Source: Dryas octopetala
Lineage: Eukaryota; Streptophyta; Magnoliopsida; Rosales; Rosaceae
Direction of reading: 5' to 3'
Length of the DNA stretch: 64,000 nt
Assembly (NCBI GenBank): GCA_963921425.1
Contig: OY992835.1
Span: 2,356,001-2,420,000, forward strand
Shown here: positions 38,415 to 50,029 of the stretch, piece after piece
How the letters are laid out: the number at the start of each line of letters is the position of its first letter
Numbering within the stretch: position 1 is the stretch's first letter
Position numbers and translations under genes: made by a program
Notes under the pieces: model-generated
The model's database searches: none
Told to the model about the DNA's origin: nothing
The model's input: only the letters and a program-made list of their open reading frames with translations

Positions 38415-38548
38415 GTACAAATCCAAGCTTGTTGCTGTAAAAATTATACTGCCAACCAGAACATCAGCTGTTTAGTCTTAACGCAAGGAAAAATTTCGAA
38501 GGGAGGTTACATTGCTGTCAAAGGTGAAACATGAAAACAATCAGGAAG
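38415..38548 (+). pseudogene. Captured protein-kinase exon, copy 2
   Basis: A second, more altered copy of the kinase exon at 37441-37570, including about 70 bases of the same upstream intron (AATTGAGGAATTTTATGTTA at both sites). The offset is about 975 bp. Here the HENIVK block is changed and further frame damage is visible. It lies only 150 bp upstream of the transposase start codon. Confidence 0.65.
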
Positions 38549-38696
38549 GTATGAAACTTATTTTATTAGATCATAGTTGTGGTAAATAGATGTGAGATGG
38601 ATTGCTTTTGAATATGTTATGCACTGGATGTAGTTAAGGTCTGAAACTTTAATTTGTGTAAATCATATGTTCTTAGATTAAAAAAGCTTATTAAGG

Positions 38697-41615
38697 ATGG
38701 ATAAGAGCTGGACAACTTTTCCCAGGTTTCTTAAAATATCTAACTTTTCCCATAGATAGTTTAGGGACTTATTTAGAGTGGATAGTAATATATGTATTTT
38801 TTTCTTTCTTTGTAGCATTAGTCGGGAGTACCAAGAAGGGTTAACAATCTTCATTAAAAATGCTAAAGAGTATGCAAGGAATCCTGATATGCTCGTATGT
38901 CCTTGTAGTCTCTGTAAAAATCTTAACTCACAAAATGATGAAGATTTGTACATGCATATGCTCAAATATGGTTTTGACCCTCTATACAAGGTTTGGATCC
39001 TCCATGGGGAACAACCAAGTAGTGGTACAAAAAATGCAGATTTTCAGATGCCTTTGCTAAATGAAGATAAAAACAGGGCAGATGTACAAATGATGTACAA
39101 TGATACGTACATTCCTTTTGATAGAGTCGAAAATTTGGCACCTAACAATGTAGAGGAGGGTTTAGCAAAGAAGTTAGAGGAGGCTGAATCTCCTTTATAT
39201 GTAGGGTGTAGAAAGTACACAAAGATATCAGCTACCTTAATTCTGTACAAGCTTAAAGCTGCACATGGCTTGACTAATAAGGCATTCGATGATTTTCTTG
39301 AGACTTTTAAGGATATGCTTCCGGATGATAACAATCTGCCAAACTCTTTATATGCAGTAAAAAAGTTTGTAAAAGAGTTTAATTTAGGGTATGAGAAGAT
39401 TGATGCATGCGTTAATGATTGTTGCCTATTTAGAAAAGAGAAAGAGCACATGGAGACATGTCCCAAATGTGGTTCATCACGATGGAAAGTAAACCCACGC
39501 ACTAAGAAGATTAAGAAGGGTGTTCCAAAGAAAGTTTTGCGTTACTTTCCTATAATACCTAGATTTCGAAGGATGTTTCTTTCAATAGAAAAGGGCCAGC
39601 AACTAACTTGGCACTCCACTCACCATAGTCAAGATGGAATGATGCGTCATCCGGTTGACTCATTCGCATGGAGGATTGTCAATAATAAGTGGCCTAACTT
39701 TGCATCTGATCCTAGAAATCTAAGGCTTGGGCTTGCGACTGATGGGTTTAACCCCTTCAATAATGGCAGTACATATAGTTGTTGGCCAGTGATCTTAGTT
39801 ACCTATAATCTGCCACCGAATGTATGCATGTCGCATGAGAATTTGATGCTGACTTTACTTATTCCTGGCCCAAAACAGCCGGGAAATGATATAGACGTGT
39901 ATTTAGAACCACTTGTGGATGACTTGAAGGAGCTTTGGAATAATGGCGTGGACATATACGATGCATTCAGCAAATCCATGTTCAACTTGAAAGCCATTTT
40001 GTTGTGGACAATAAATGATTTTCCAGCATATGGAAATCTAGCTGGATGTACTACAAAGGGAGAATTCGCTTGTCCAGTATGTGGTCCGAATACGTGCTCT
40101 CAGTGGTTGTCAGTTGCAAATAAGACTGTGTATATGGGTCATAGGCGGTTTCTTGTACCAAATCACTCGTGGCGCAACCAATCAAATTTGTTTGATGGAA
40201 CCAAAGAAACAAGGAGGCCACCGAAACCATTATCTGGGCCAGAAATTGCAGCTACTTTATGTGACTTTAGAAATGAGTGGGGAAAAGGCCAAAAAAAGAG
40301 AAAACGGGTAGAGAAGGGGGATTCATCTAAAATGTGGAAAAAGAAGTCAATATTTTTTGACTTACCATATTGGGAGGTTAGTTATTTTTGGCATTTTAAA
40401 GTTAATTGTTAGTTAATTTTAGTTTACAGTGTATCTTAATCTTTAAGGGAATAGTAAGTGTATATTGTGTTATTGGTGTTGCAGGTATTACCATTACGCC
40501 ATAATTTGGATGTAATGCATGTAGAAAAAAATGTTTGTGAGAGTGTTATAGGTACAATATTTGATGTTAAGGTGAAGGGAAAAAAGAAGAGAAAATCAAA
40601 GGATATGGGAAATTCAAAGGATAAGAAAAAAGCAAGGAATATTGGAAAATCCTCAAAGGATAAGGGTAATTCTAAGAATGATCCTGATTCGCGAAGGGAT
40701 ATTGAGCTGTTGGATCTTGTGCAAAAGCTGCCTTTGGAAGCACGCAACAACAAAGTGCAGTTTTCATCAATACGCTACACACTATCAAAGGCTGAGAAGC
40801 AGAAATTTTGTGAGAGGCTTTTTAGATTAAAGCTACCTGATGGATATAGTTCTAATATTGGGAATTGTATCAAGGTGAAAGAATGCAAAATACTTGGTCT
40901 TAAGTCCCATGATTACCATGTGTTGATGCAGCAATTGTTATCAGTTGCTATAAAAGGAATGTTACCTGATGGGCTACGAAAGGCAATCTTTCGGCTGTGT
41001 TCCTTTTTTAACGAGCTATGCCAAAGAGTTATTGATAAAAACAGATTTGAAGAATTAGATGATGAAATTGTGGATACTGTCTGCATGTTGGAAAGATACT
41101 TCCCTCCTTCCTTTTTTGATATTATGGTTCACTTAACAATTCATCTAGGACGAGAAGCTAGATTATGTGGACCGGTGCATTATCGGTGGATGTACCCTTT
41201 TGAGAGGTAATGTAACTATGATCTCTTAAATCCTTAGTTAAAAGTAAGTTCTAACCATGCATAGCTAATCAGTTTTTATTGGACTGCAATTGTTAGATAT
41301 ATGAAGGTGCTTAAAGGGTATGTTAAAAATCGTGCACGAACGGAAGGATGCATAGCAGAATGTTATTTGGTTGAGGAGTGTGTGAGATTTTGTAGTGGAT
41401 ACATGCCACAAGTACTGGCAGCAGTAGGTGCTAAATACAATCGCAATGAAGAATTTGTAGATGAAACAATCGTATGCGGGAGCCCACTGCGTAGTGGGCG
41501 AACAAGTGAATTGTCAGCTGAAATGATAGAAGTGGTTCACCTATATGTGCTACTTAACAGTGCTGAAGTTGAACCCTATATTAAAGATCATAAGTATCAA
41601 ATGAATACCAAGTAG
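38697..41615 (+). CDS. CACTA transposase, TNP2 type (four exons)
   Basis: Proposed exons are 38697-38725, 38817-40377, 40485-41206 and 41297-41615, all with GT-AG junctions in phase, giving 876 residues. The tiny first exon (MDKSWTTFP) joins to SREYQEGLTIF, the usual start of the transposase-associated domain (about residues 1-75, with the CPCSLCKN cysteines). The TNP2 transposase core follows (about 185-490: LRYFPIIPRFRRMF, ATDGFNPFNN, then CPVCGP and LPYWEVLPLRHNLDVMHVEK). A lysine-rich linker (about 555-600) leads into a DUF4218-like region (about 665-810: HDYHVLMQQLL, YFPPSFFDIMVHL, RWMYPFERYMK). In such elements this protein cuts the CACTA ends. The frame is open throughout. The C-terminus after HKYQMNTK looks short compared with many relatives. 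Confidence 0.85.
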
Positions 41616-41768
41616 CGATGGTAATGGTCGTCTGCAAAGTCTCCAGTCTCATTATCCACTATTTTTCCTGAAGTATTTTATAAATGTAGAGATAATTTAG
41701 TTAATTAAGACCTGTACTTTGCAATTAGCAGTCCAACTGAGCAGAATGGTAGTAATTAAGATTAATTA

Positions 41769-42104
<336 letters not shown>

Positions 42105-45100
42105 ATTGTAATTGGTTTCAAGTTTTGCGGTTTTATTGACTAGTTTTGGGTATAGCTGGAATTATGCATGTCAAGTGGTCTACTGCATTTTGGGACAACA
42201 GGTAGGTAGTAGCTTAGTCTTGGACTCGTGGGTGAAACCTAAAAAACAGATAAAAATTAATCAATTATCTACATTACATAGTTTAGTAAAAAGGAAAATT
42301 CCTTTGTCAAATTAAATAGTAAAAAGGAAGAAAACAAAAAACAAAAGGAGAGGACAAAAATTTGTGCTTTTTGTGACTGTGAGGCAACTGCAGGCTGCTT
42401 TCTTTATATTATTAAATAAAACCCTTATTTTTTAGGTGAGGTTATTTAATTTTCAGTCCTTTAGAATGTCTCATATGCTCTATGAAAATAAACCCAACTA
42501 GAAAATATATATATCCCTAGCATGTTATGACAAAACATTAATTAAATGATATCTTGTCTGGATAGGAGAAATATAATGGCCATAAGAGTTTAATATCATC
42601 CTGGGACTTTATGATCAGGGAAAACATGCATCTTGATCATGACCAAATATTTCATTTTGTACAAGGTGCTAGGGAAGCATATATATTCATGTGGACATAT
42701 ATTGGAGAAAAAAAAAATCTGTCTATTAATGTAGGTTATTGCATTTCCTAAATTTCTTGACAATTCTTCTTGCTTGGAAAAAATAACAAATTAATAGACA
42801 TTTATTACATGAATACCTTCAGTTTGGTGATTCCCTATGCATCAAAATATAGAGGGTACCTGTTAAAAAACTCAATTAAGCTTAGGATTTCCTTTACAAG
42901 TCAGATAAAGCCTAGGAGTAACTGGAAATATTTGTTAGAAATACATTCTGATTGTTTTTTTTGAACATCTGAGTTACGAAAGCGAAACAGAACTCAAATT
43001 AGAAATCAAAATTGTGGTGTTTGAATCAATTTATGGCTTTTTTTGGTGTGTATGTTTTCTAATGAGTTAAGGATTGAAATAAACTATTAATTTCTGACCA
43101 ATACAAGTTTTATTATTTGAGATGGGTCTGGTACTCTGGTCTGATTTTGCTCAAATCATAATTATGCACATTCCCCACAAACGGGTATACACACACACAC
43201 ACACATACACACACACCCTAGTCATTACTGTTTTCAAGGAAAAAAATTGTAATGTTTAGTAGGACTTGGACTACTTTGGTGTTCATCTCCAAGTTTGCCC
43301 ATCACTAGTGTATTAGCTGCAAAAGGGCTGAGCCTTAAGTCCCAAATTTATATGTGATTGAGAATTGAGAAAAGAAAGTAGGGGATTAATTTGTGAGCCT
43401 TAAGTCCCAAGTTTGTGAGCCTTAAGGGCAAAAGGACTAATTTGTCACTGTACAACGCCTCATGTGCACTTGGTGCCATTTTTTTGGTCAATTTGAGTGT
43501 CTTTTTTTTAAGGTGAATTTATTTATCATTAAGTGGACCTTTTTAATATTTGAAAATATTAAGTGAGTTTATTTAATATTTGGTGTGTAAACTAACTTTT
43601 GAATCGTTTACTTTATAATTTTTCTGCACTTAGAGAGCGTGGAATGCAAGTGATCTTGCCCTAGTTTATAATTAGTATATAAATCAAATTGCTCAGTAAA
43701 CTTAAGAGTCATCATCATGTTCTCTCATGGATAATTAGTTTACATCATATTCTCTCATTCATATTTCATGCTTCTCTCATATGGACAAAGCCTAGGGGAA
43801 GTTCTAATATGTCATCCAACACATATAATTAATATTCTATCCCACGAATTCAGGGTGTCTAATTGATTGATATTTGATAGTGCACCTTTCTTCTTGATTG
43901 CAAAGTCGATATAAAGGTTAATGTACCAAAAAATAAGTGGATATATAGGTTCATGCACCTGTACTATAATTCAATAATTGCTCAACTACCTTCTCAATTC
44001 TGCTGTGAAAGTACTCTTGTTCTTTAATAAGAGGTAAAAAGTTTATTCAAAAAAATAAGAGCTAAACAAGTAGTTAGTCCTTCAGCACGAAAAATTAAAA
44101 TAAGAAGAAACTAGCTATTCTATGTTGTTTATCTTCTCCCTTCCCAATATTGTTTCATAAAAAGGAAAAAAAATACAGTATTTTTCATTAAAAAATTATT
44201 ATGTTTTTATTTCAAATTGTCGGTTATCCACATGTGCATCGTGATTGCATGTACATATTTCAGCTATTGGTTATGATTCTATTTTATACATTCTTTTGCA
44301 CCCAGCATATAAATTTTGTTCCTTTACTTTTCCTAACTCTAGCTTTGAACTGGGAATTTTGGTATTGGGGAATAATTCAATTCCTTGATTTATTCATATT
44401 CCATGCAATGTATGTTTGGACAAGGTGGATGTGTTTCTCATCACAAGGCAGATATGTACAAAGAAGCAAAGTCCCAAATTTATATGTGATTGAGAATTGA
44501 GAAAAGAAAGTAGGCTTGGGAAGTCCCAAATTTATCTATTTTGCTGGCAGATTTCAACCTCATCATTTCTGTCCTCTGCAACATCCTTGTATAATTTGCT
44601 AGCTTTGATTAATTAAAGCATTGCCTTGAGTTTGATCAGAGTTTATATCAACTGGGGATATATTTAGCTTTTCATACATACATATGGCCAGTGACTTGTT
44701 TGCATGATTTTTTTTCATCCAAAAGCCTATTTGCTCACACTTGTTGTTATCATTGTCACTGCAGATCAAGAAGCAAAGAGTGGAATTAGGAATGACCATC
44801 ACAAGCAATGCTACTTTTTGGACATAATCATCCTCACTCAAATTACCACTAATAGGTTGGCTTTTGAGGATTTATATATATGTGCATTTTGAGACAGTAT
44901 TTTAAGTTTCTAGTGGTGTATGTACTAGCTAGAAACAATGTCAATATTATTAAATGACATTTCATTATATGTATTAGAATTTCATTACTATATAATTATC
45001 CTTAATTTTGTTGTAATGGTAGAAAACCTTGAACAATTTGGTTGCCTTTAATGTAAATTCTAATTTGGTATTAGATTGCTTTAGATTGGTTTAGCTTTAG

Positions 45101-45230
45101 ATTGGTTGCCTTTACTGTAAATTCTTATTTTGTTGACATTTCATTATTGGTTTAGCTTTAGATTGCTATAATACATGCATTTGATAAAAATTGATTAGTA
45201 TTATTATTAATTATTTTTTTCAAATACACC
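42105..45230. other. CACTA interior; AT-rich, possibly upstream DNA of the captured GH1 gene
   Basis: No exon is recognised. The stretch beyond 42104 could be promoter DNA of the captured beta-glucosidase. A CA repeat lies at about 43190-43215. An identical 45-bp block occurs at 43338-43382 and 44470-44514 (begins AGTCCCAAATTTATATGTG), a dispersed internal duplication. A small tandem duplication around 45040-45150 repeats TTGGTTGCCTTTA.TGTAAA. Minus-strand 44599-44841 is open but unlike any family I know. Confidence 0.4.
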
Positions 45231-45269
45231 CAATATTCCATGGCATCCCTTTTTTTTTTTTTTTTGGCC

Positions 45270-46089
45270 ACTTCATGGCATCCCTTTAAAGTCACCAAAA
45301 GCAATGGCATTTCAAATATGGCAGAATTAGATGATATAGGTCATCTAATGTTAAACTTTTTCAATGGCAATGTAAACAATGCCATAGAAAGGCTTTCATG
45401 ACATTTAACAAACGTCATTGAAACGCTTTAACATGGCATATTTCAGATGTCGTTGTAGGCCCAACCCTTTCAATGGCATTTGAATCATGCTATGTAAACA
45501 CAATTAGATGACAGCTACTGAAAGTCATCTAAAGTTAGCCATTTTCAATGACATTGAGATAACGCCATGGAAAGGTTTTGCATGACATTGCTCAAACGCC
45601 ATATAAATTGTACCCTTTCAATGGCGTTGAAGCCATGCCATATAAATTCTTTAGATGACATGTACTGAAAGTCATCTAAAGTTAGCCATTTTCAATGACA
45701 TTGAGATAACGCCATGGAAAGGTTTTGCATGACACTGTTGAAACGCCATATAAATTGTACCCTTTCAATGGCGTTGAAGCCATGCCATGTAAATTTTTTA
45801 GATGACATGTACTGAAAATCATTAAAAGTTAATCATTTTCAATGACAGTTAATTAACGCCATGGAAAGCATTTACATGACACGAATCAAACGCCATAAAA
45901 GGTGTGGAAGGATGACAATTTTTCAACGTCATGGAAACTATTTTAGATAGCGTTTTTCCGGTGCCGTAGTAGGGCCACCCTTTCCATGGCACCGGTATCT
46001 ACGACGTGGTTCGTGGCGTTTGGAAACCGCCATGAAAAGCCTTCCATGGCGTTTTTCAAACGTCATGGAAAGGGTTTTTTGTTGTAGTG
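45270..46089. repeat. CACTA right sub-terminal repeats, including a 147-bp tandem repeat
   Basis: AATGGCGTT, AACGCCATGG and ATGACATT-like words occur every 20-40 bases in both orientations. Within this, a larger unit beginning AGATGACA.(C/G)TACTGAAA starts at 45506, 45653 and 45800, an exact 147-bp spacing; the third unit is more diverged. These should be transposase-binding repeats as at the left end, and this end is about three times longer than the left one. Confidence 0.75.
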
Positions 46090-46605
46090 ATTGGAGATCC
46101 CATGACCTAGGTTCAATAGGCAAACTAGTTGGGTATGATTCACAAGTTTTTAACACATTATCCCATTTCTATGATGAAAATTATGTTATCTGCATGTTGT
46201 TGATGAGGGTATATATTTATATTTAATGACGCTAAAATCTTATATCAAGAGGAATATAGCTGAGTATTCTTAATTAGTATCACCTATGTGAGAGTAGAAG
46301 TGGGTCGCTTCTATGAGAATGATATGGCTAAATTCTCTATAGCTCTCATGAATCCGAGAATAGTTCAGTACCAAAACGAACACAACTATATGAACCATAA
46401 TATATTAGGATTAGAGATGTGTGAGTCTTATTGTCTTGGTTTACACTAACGGTGGATAGTTCAAGACTTAAGTTCACTGATTCACCAAGTAAATCTGATA
46501 GGTCCTCACTATGAAAGGTTCAAGTTCAAAAGACACCTCTTCAAATGCATCTTTTGTCTGCAAGTACTTTTTACTTCCTGTCAATTTTTCATTCATGTGG
46601 GGGAT

Positions 46606-47286
46606 TGTTGGAAATTATATGTTATAATATTCATTTTATATTATAATATTTAATTTATAATATTGAATGAAAACTGAAAAGTGTTGTTGACAATCCAACA
46701 GTTGCAATATTCAAATGATGCAGTCACTTTCCTTTTGCCAAGCAGTGCTACATATTGCAGTAGTAGTTGTGCCTCTTCACAAGGATGTGTATGATGCAAA
46801 AGTTGCATCTTTCTTTGTCAGCAGCCACTGTGTGTATTGTTTAGTGTTTAGTGTTTAGTGTTTAGTCGTGTTCTTTCGCAAGTATCTCTTGGGTCCTATA
46901 TAAACCCATGATGCTCTGTATTATTTTTCAAGCAATTTTCTAGTTTCTAGTCACTCTATTCTTCTACTCCTATCTTTACTAAAGAGAGTACAAATATATA
47001 ATTGGTTCGCTAGAGTTCAAAGTTGTAGTGCTTCAATTTAGAATTATTGATTGTTGTATCCTAGGAGGACGGATGCCAAAGGAACTGTAAGCACAAGTGC
47101 AGGGGCGAAATTCTGTCTTTAGGACATTGCAATTTGCAAGCCTCAATCACAATCAGTTAGTATTTCTTTGTTTCTATTTTTCCTTTTACTTATTTAAAGT
47201 GTCTATACATTTTATTGTATTATTATTATTATCTATTATTGAAATTTTCTGTTATCAAATCCATATTTTTTATTAATGTTCCAACA
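46606..47286 (+). repeat. Copia 3' LTR
   Basis: 681 bp, longer than the 5' LTR mainly through a small repeated TTTAGTG expansion (about 46841-46866) and a short insertion near 46760. It is followed by the ATTTT target duplication. Confidence 0.9.
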
Positions 47287-47326
47287 ATTTTTCCCTCTAT
47301 ATTTATGTCATTTTGTTTTTCAAAAT

Positions 47327-47621
47327 GGCCAAAAGACGGTTTTCGTCCCTGTATTATCAATGAGTTGCACTTTGGTCCCGTCATTTCAATTTGAATTTTT
47401 TAAAGATCTTGTTTTCATTAATGTCGCAATCAGGTCCAATCCGTCAAAATCGTCTACTTCAGAGCTAATCAGGTGGTACCACGTCGGCATTTTGTGTCTC
47501 AGTTTTGACGGATTGGACCTGGTTACAATACTAATGGAAACACGGTCTTACAAACATGCAAATTGAAATGACGGAACTAAATTGCGACTTACCCCAAAGT
47601 AGAGGGACCAAAAGTGACGCC
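47327..47621. mobile_element. Fold-back Mutator-type MITE, 9-bp target duplication
   Basis: Perfect 9-bp repeats TTTCAAAAT flank it (47318-47326, 47622-47630). Its arms are imperfect inverted repeats of about 120 bases: the outermost bases are GGCCAAAAGACGG at the left and GGCGTCACTTTTGG read inward at the right, with GTCCCGTCATTTCAATTTG / GTTCCGTCATTTCAATTTG and GGTCCAATCCGTCAAAA shared between arms. There is no coding capacity. It sits 31 bp beyond the Mutator-like element that hosts the Copia nest. Confidence 0.85.
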
Positions 47622-47639
47622 TTTCAAAATTATTTAGAA

Positions 47640-48634
47640 CACTCTTTTATTTTGCCCTAAATTACATAGAACACTTTGATTCGACAATTTTGCTTCGAAC
47701 CACTATGCGTAGTGCTTCAAGGGCTAATATTTAGAACACTTTGAAGCAAAATGTTCACTATGCCTATGAGTCAGATAGAACAATTTTGGTGTTTTTTTTT
47801 TTTGGTGTTTTTTTATTATTTAAAATTTAAAAGATTTACATGTTTTGTTATTTTATTATTATTGTTTGTCCACATCATTAAAAAAAGCTACGACATCATT
47901 GTACACAGTGTCATTTAATAGTTTTTTGGACGGAAATTTTAACAAATGTGTTATTTTGTTAGTTTTTCCTAGTTAATGTATGAAATTGAAAACTTTTTTT
48001 TTTTGTTTGTGAACAACTTGAAATGCCCCCTATAGTTGGTGAATATATTTGTACAAGCCTTATTAAAAATGTTAGACATGCTTTTAAATAATCTAACATG
48101 CATTACTCATAACTACTGACGACCCATGACTTTGAATAAACTCGTCTAAAGTAAAGTCTAAAAGCAAGAGTTGTGAATTATGATATAGAGAATAGAATAT
48201 ATACTTAACATAAATTTATACCAAAATTTTATAGGTATTGTTTAATTAATATTTATGGATTTTTATATTAATAATTATACATATATTATAATTTGAGTAG
48301 ACTAATAATACCTATATCAACATGTCATTGTGATATTACAGTCACATAGAAACATTTCTTCAATAACAGAGTCATCAAACTTATTCATGCACAAGATGTG
48401 CTCATAAATAAAATATCTTGTGAAATATTTGAGATTTAATTACAGTGAGTTTAAATTTATATAAATAACGTATTGCAACATCATTTGGTTAAAATTTGAT
48501 GAGTACTCTGATAGAGGAAAATTCTACAATACGACATGTATGTCATGCGCAATTATAATCATTTATTTAACTTTTGGATATGACAAGTTCACATTTTCCC
48601 CATTATTACATATATTTGGTATGATATAAGCAAG
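47640..48634. other. Intergenic AT-rich sequence; nothing identified
   Basis: AT-rich sequence without coding potential or clear terminal repeats. Confidence 0.3.
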
Positions 48635-49020
48635 GAGTAAAATTTCGGTTTCGATTAAAATTTCGATTTCGACAAAATTAAACAAAAAAAACAGAAATTG
48701 CTATTAAAATACGGAAATTTTGAATGAAACTTGACCATATATTTATTTAACATATTATCTACTACATTAATAAAAAACATTAAAGAAACCAAATTATATA
48801 ATAGGTTTCATGTGATATAAGGTGGATATAATGCGCATTGGAGACAAATACTGTTAAAAAAAATGGGTCCCTAATTAATAATTATATAAATAACACCTCA
48901 AATTTATTTATATTACAATATTAAATCATGAATTAAATAAGTATTCAATAAGATGAATATAATGCATGTTGGAGATAAATACTGTTAAATAAAAATGGTT
49001 CACTAATTAACAATTATATA
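48635..49020 (+). repeat. Dispersed repeat, copy B, with internal duplication
   Basis: 48635-48860 matches 1756-1985 (see that entry). A 75-base part (GATATAATGC.C.TTGGAGA to CTAATTAA) recurs about 125 bp downstream (from about 48950 to 49020), so this copy has a tandem partial duplication that copy A lacks. Confidence 0.6.
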
Positions 49021-49960
49021 AAAATGACCTATTTTTAAGGGATATTTAATTATTTTGAATCTAATTGTCCTTAAAAGTCAAAACATATGTGGACAAATAA
49101 GAAAATGACATGTATTGTTATTTTCTAAACCCCTTAACTCAATAACCAAACACAATCCAAATAGATTGTGAGATCCCGGAAAGTTGGTTTATAATTTATT
49201 TTAGAGTAAATAGTGATTTATTGATAATTCACTTGTTAATTTGGAGATATTAGAATTTTTCTGAAGAATTTTGGAAGGCAATAAATGAATTTGAAGTCGT
49301 AGAAAAATAAGATTTATCGAAACGAGCTCAAAGTTAATTTTGGTGAATTATTCGGATTTTTAGTGATTTCAGTGAGCCATCGAGGAACAATAAAAATTAG
49401 AAAAGGCCTAGTCTTGATTTTAGTTTTGTTGGAAAGGTCTCGGGTCAATGAGCTCATAGACGCAAACAAAACGTGTTTTGGAGTTATAGTTTGAGAGTTA
49501 TAGACAAACGAAGGTTAAAGGGTATTTTAGTCTTTTCATTGACTACGATTTAGTATAAAAGAAACCCAACCAAATAATAATTGAGAAAGATAAAAAAAGG
49601 AGTGATTCATATTAAAAGAATTGTTTTGCACGGTGAATAATTGTTTAATTTGTTTCCTTTTCTTAACAAAAAAATAAAAAAATAAAAAAAATTTTCCTTT
49701 TGCATTAGTCCACAAACGGGTCCAGATATTATTATACAAAGCCCACCATGTTAAGGCACTGTCCATGTCCCACCTGGCAACTTCCAATGGTTGAATAATT
49801 AATTTTTCATTTTAAATAAGTTAAAAGACCCATAATAATAATCATTCATAATTAATTTTTCCGTAATATAATGTGACCACTCTCACTCACCCCTCCCCTT
49901 CTACGTAAGTGCCTGCCCAGATCGGCCTTCCTTCTATTCTCATTCATATATACCACATTC
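49021..49960. other. Upstream region of GAD; possible LTR-like start at about 49167
   Basis: TGTGAGATCCCGG at about 49167 resembles the start of some plant gypsy LTRs, and the following 380 bases are LTR-like in composition, but no partner, primer site or target duplication was found. Nearer the gene, a TATA-like CATATATAC lies at about 49944-49952, about 80 bases upstream of the GAD start codon, and could be its TATA box. Confidence 0.3.
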
Positions 49961-49961
49961 A

Positions 49962-49964
<3 letters not shown>

Positions 49965-50025
<61 letters not shown>
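49965..50025 (+). repeat. (CT)30 microsatellite in the GAD 5' leader
   Basis: An uninterrupted CT dinucleotide run of about 61 bases ends five bases before the GAD ATG. CT/GA tracts are common in plant 5' leaders, but this one is long, pure and abuts the start codon (CCACCATGG context). Confidence 0.9.
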
Positions 50026-50027
<2 letters not shown>

Positions 50028-50029
50028 CC

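Noticed and set aside
44599-44841. 80-codon minus-strand frame in the CACTA
   Set aside because: Protein-like in places but matches nothing I know and lacks splice context; left within the general entry for the interval.
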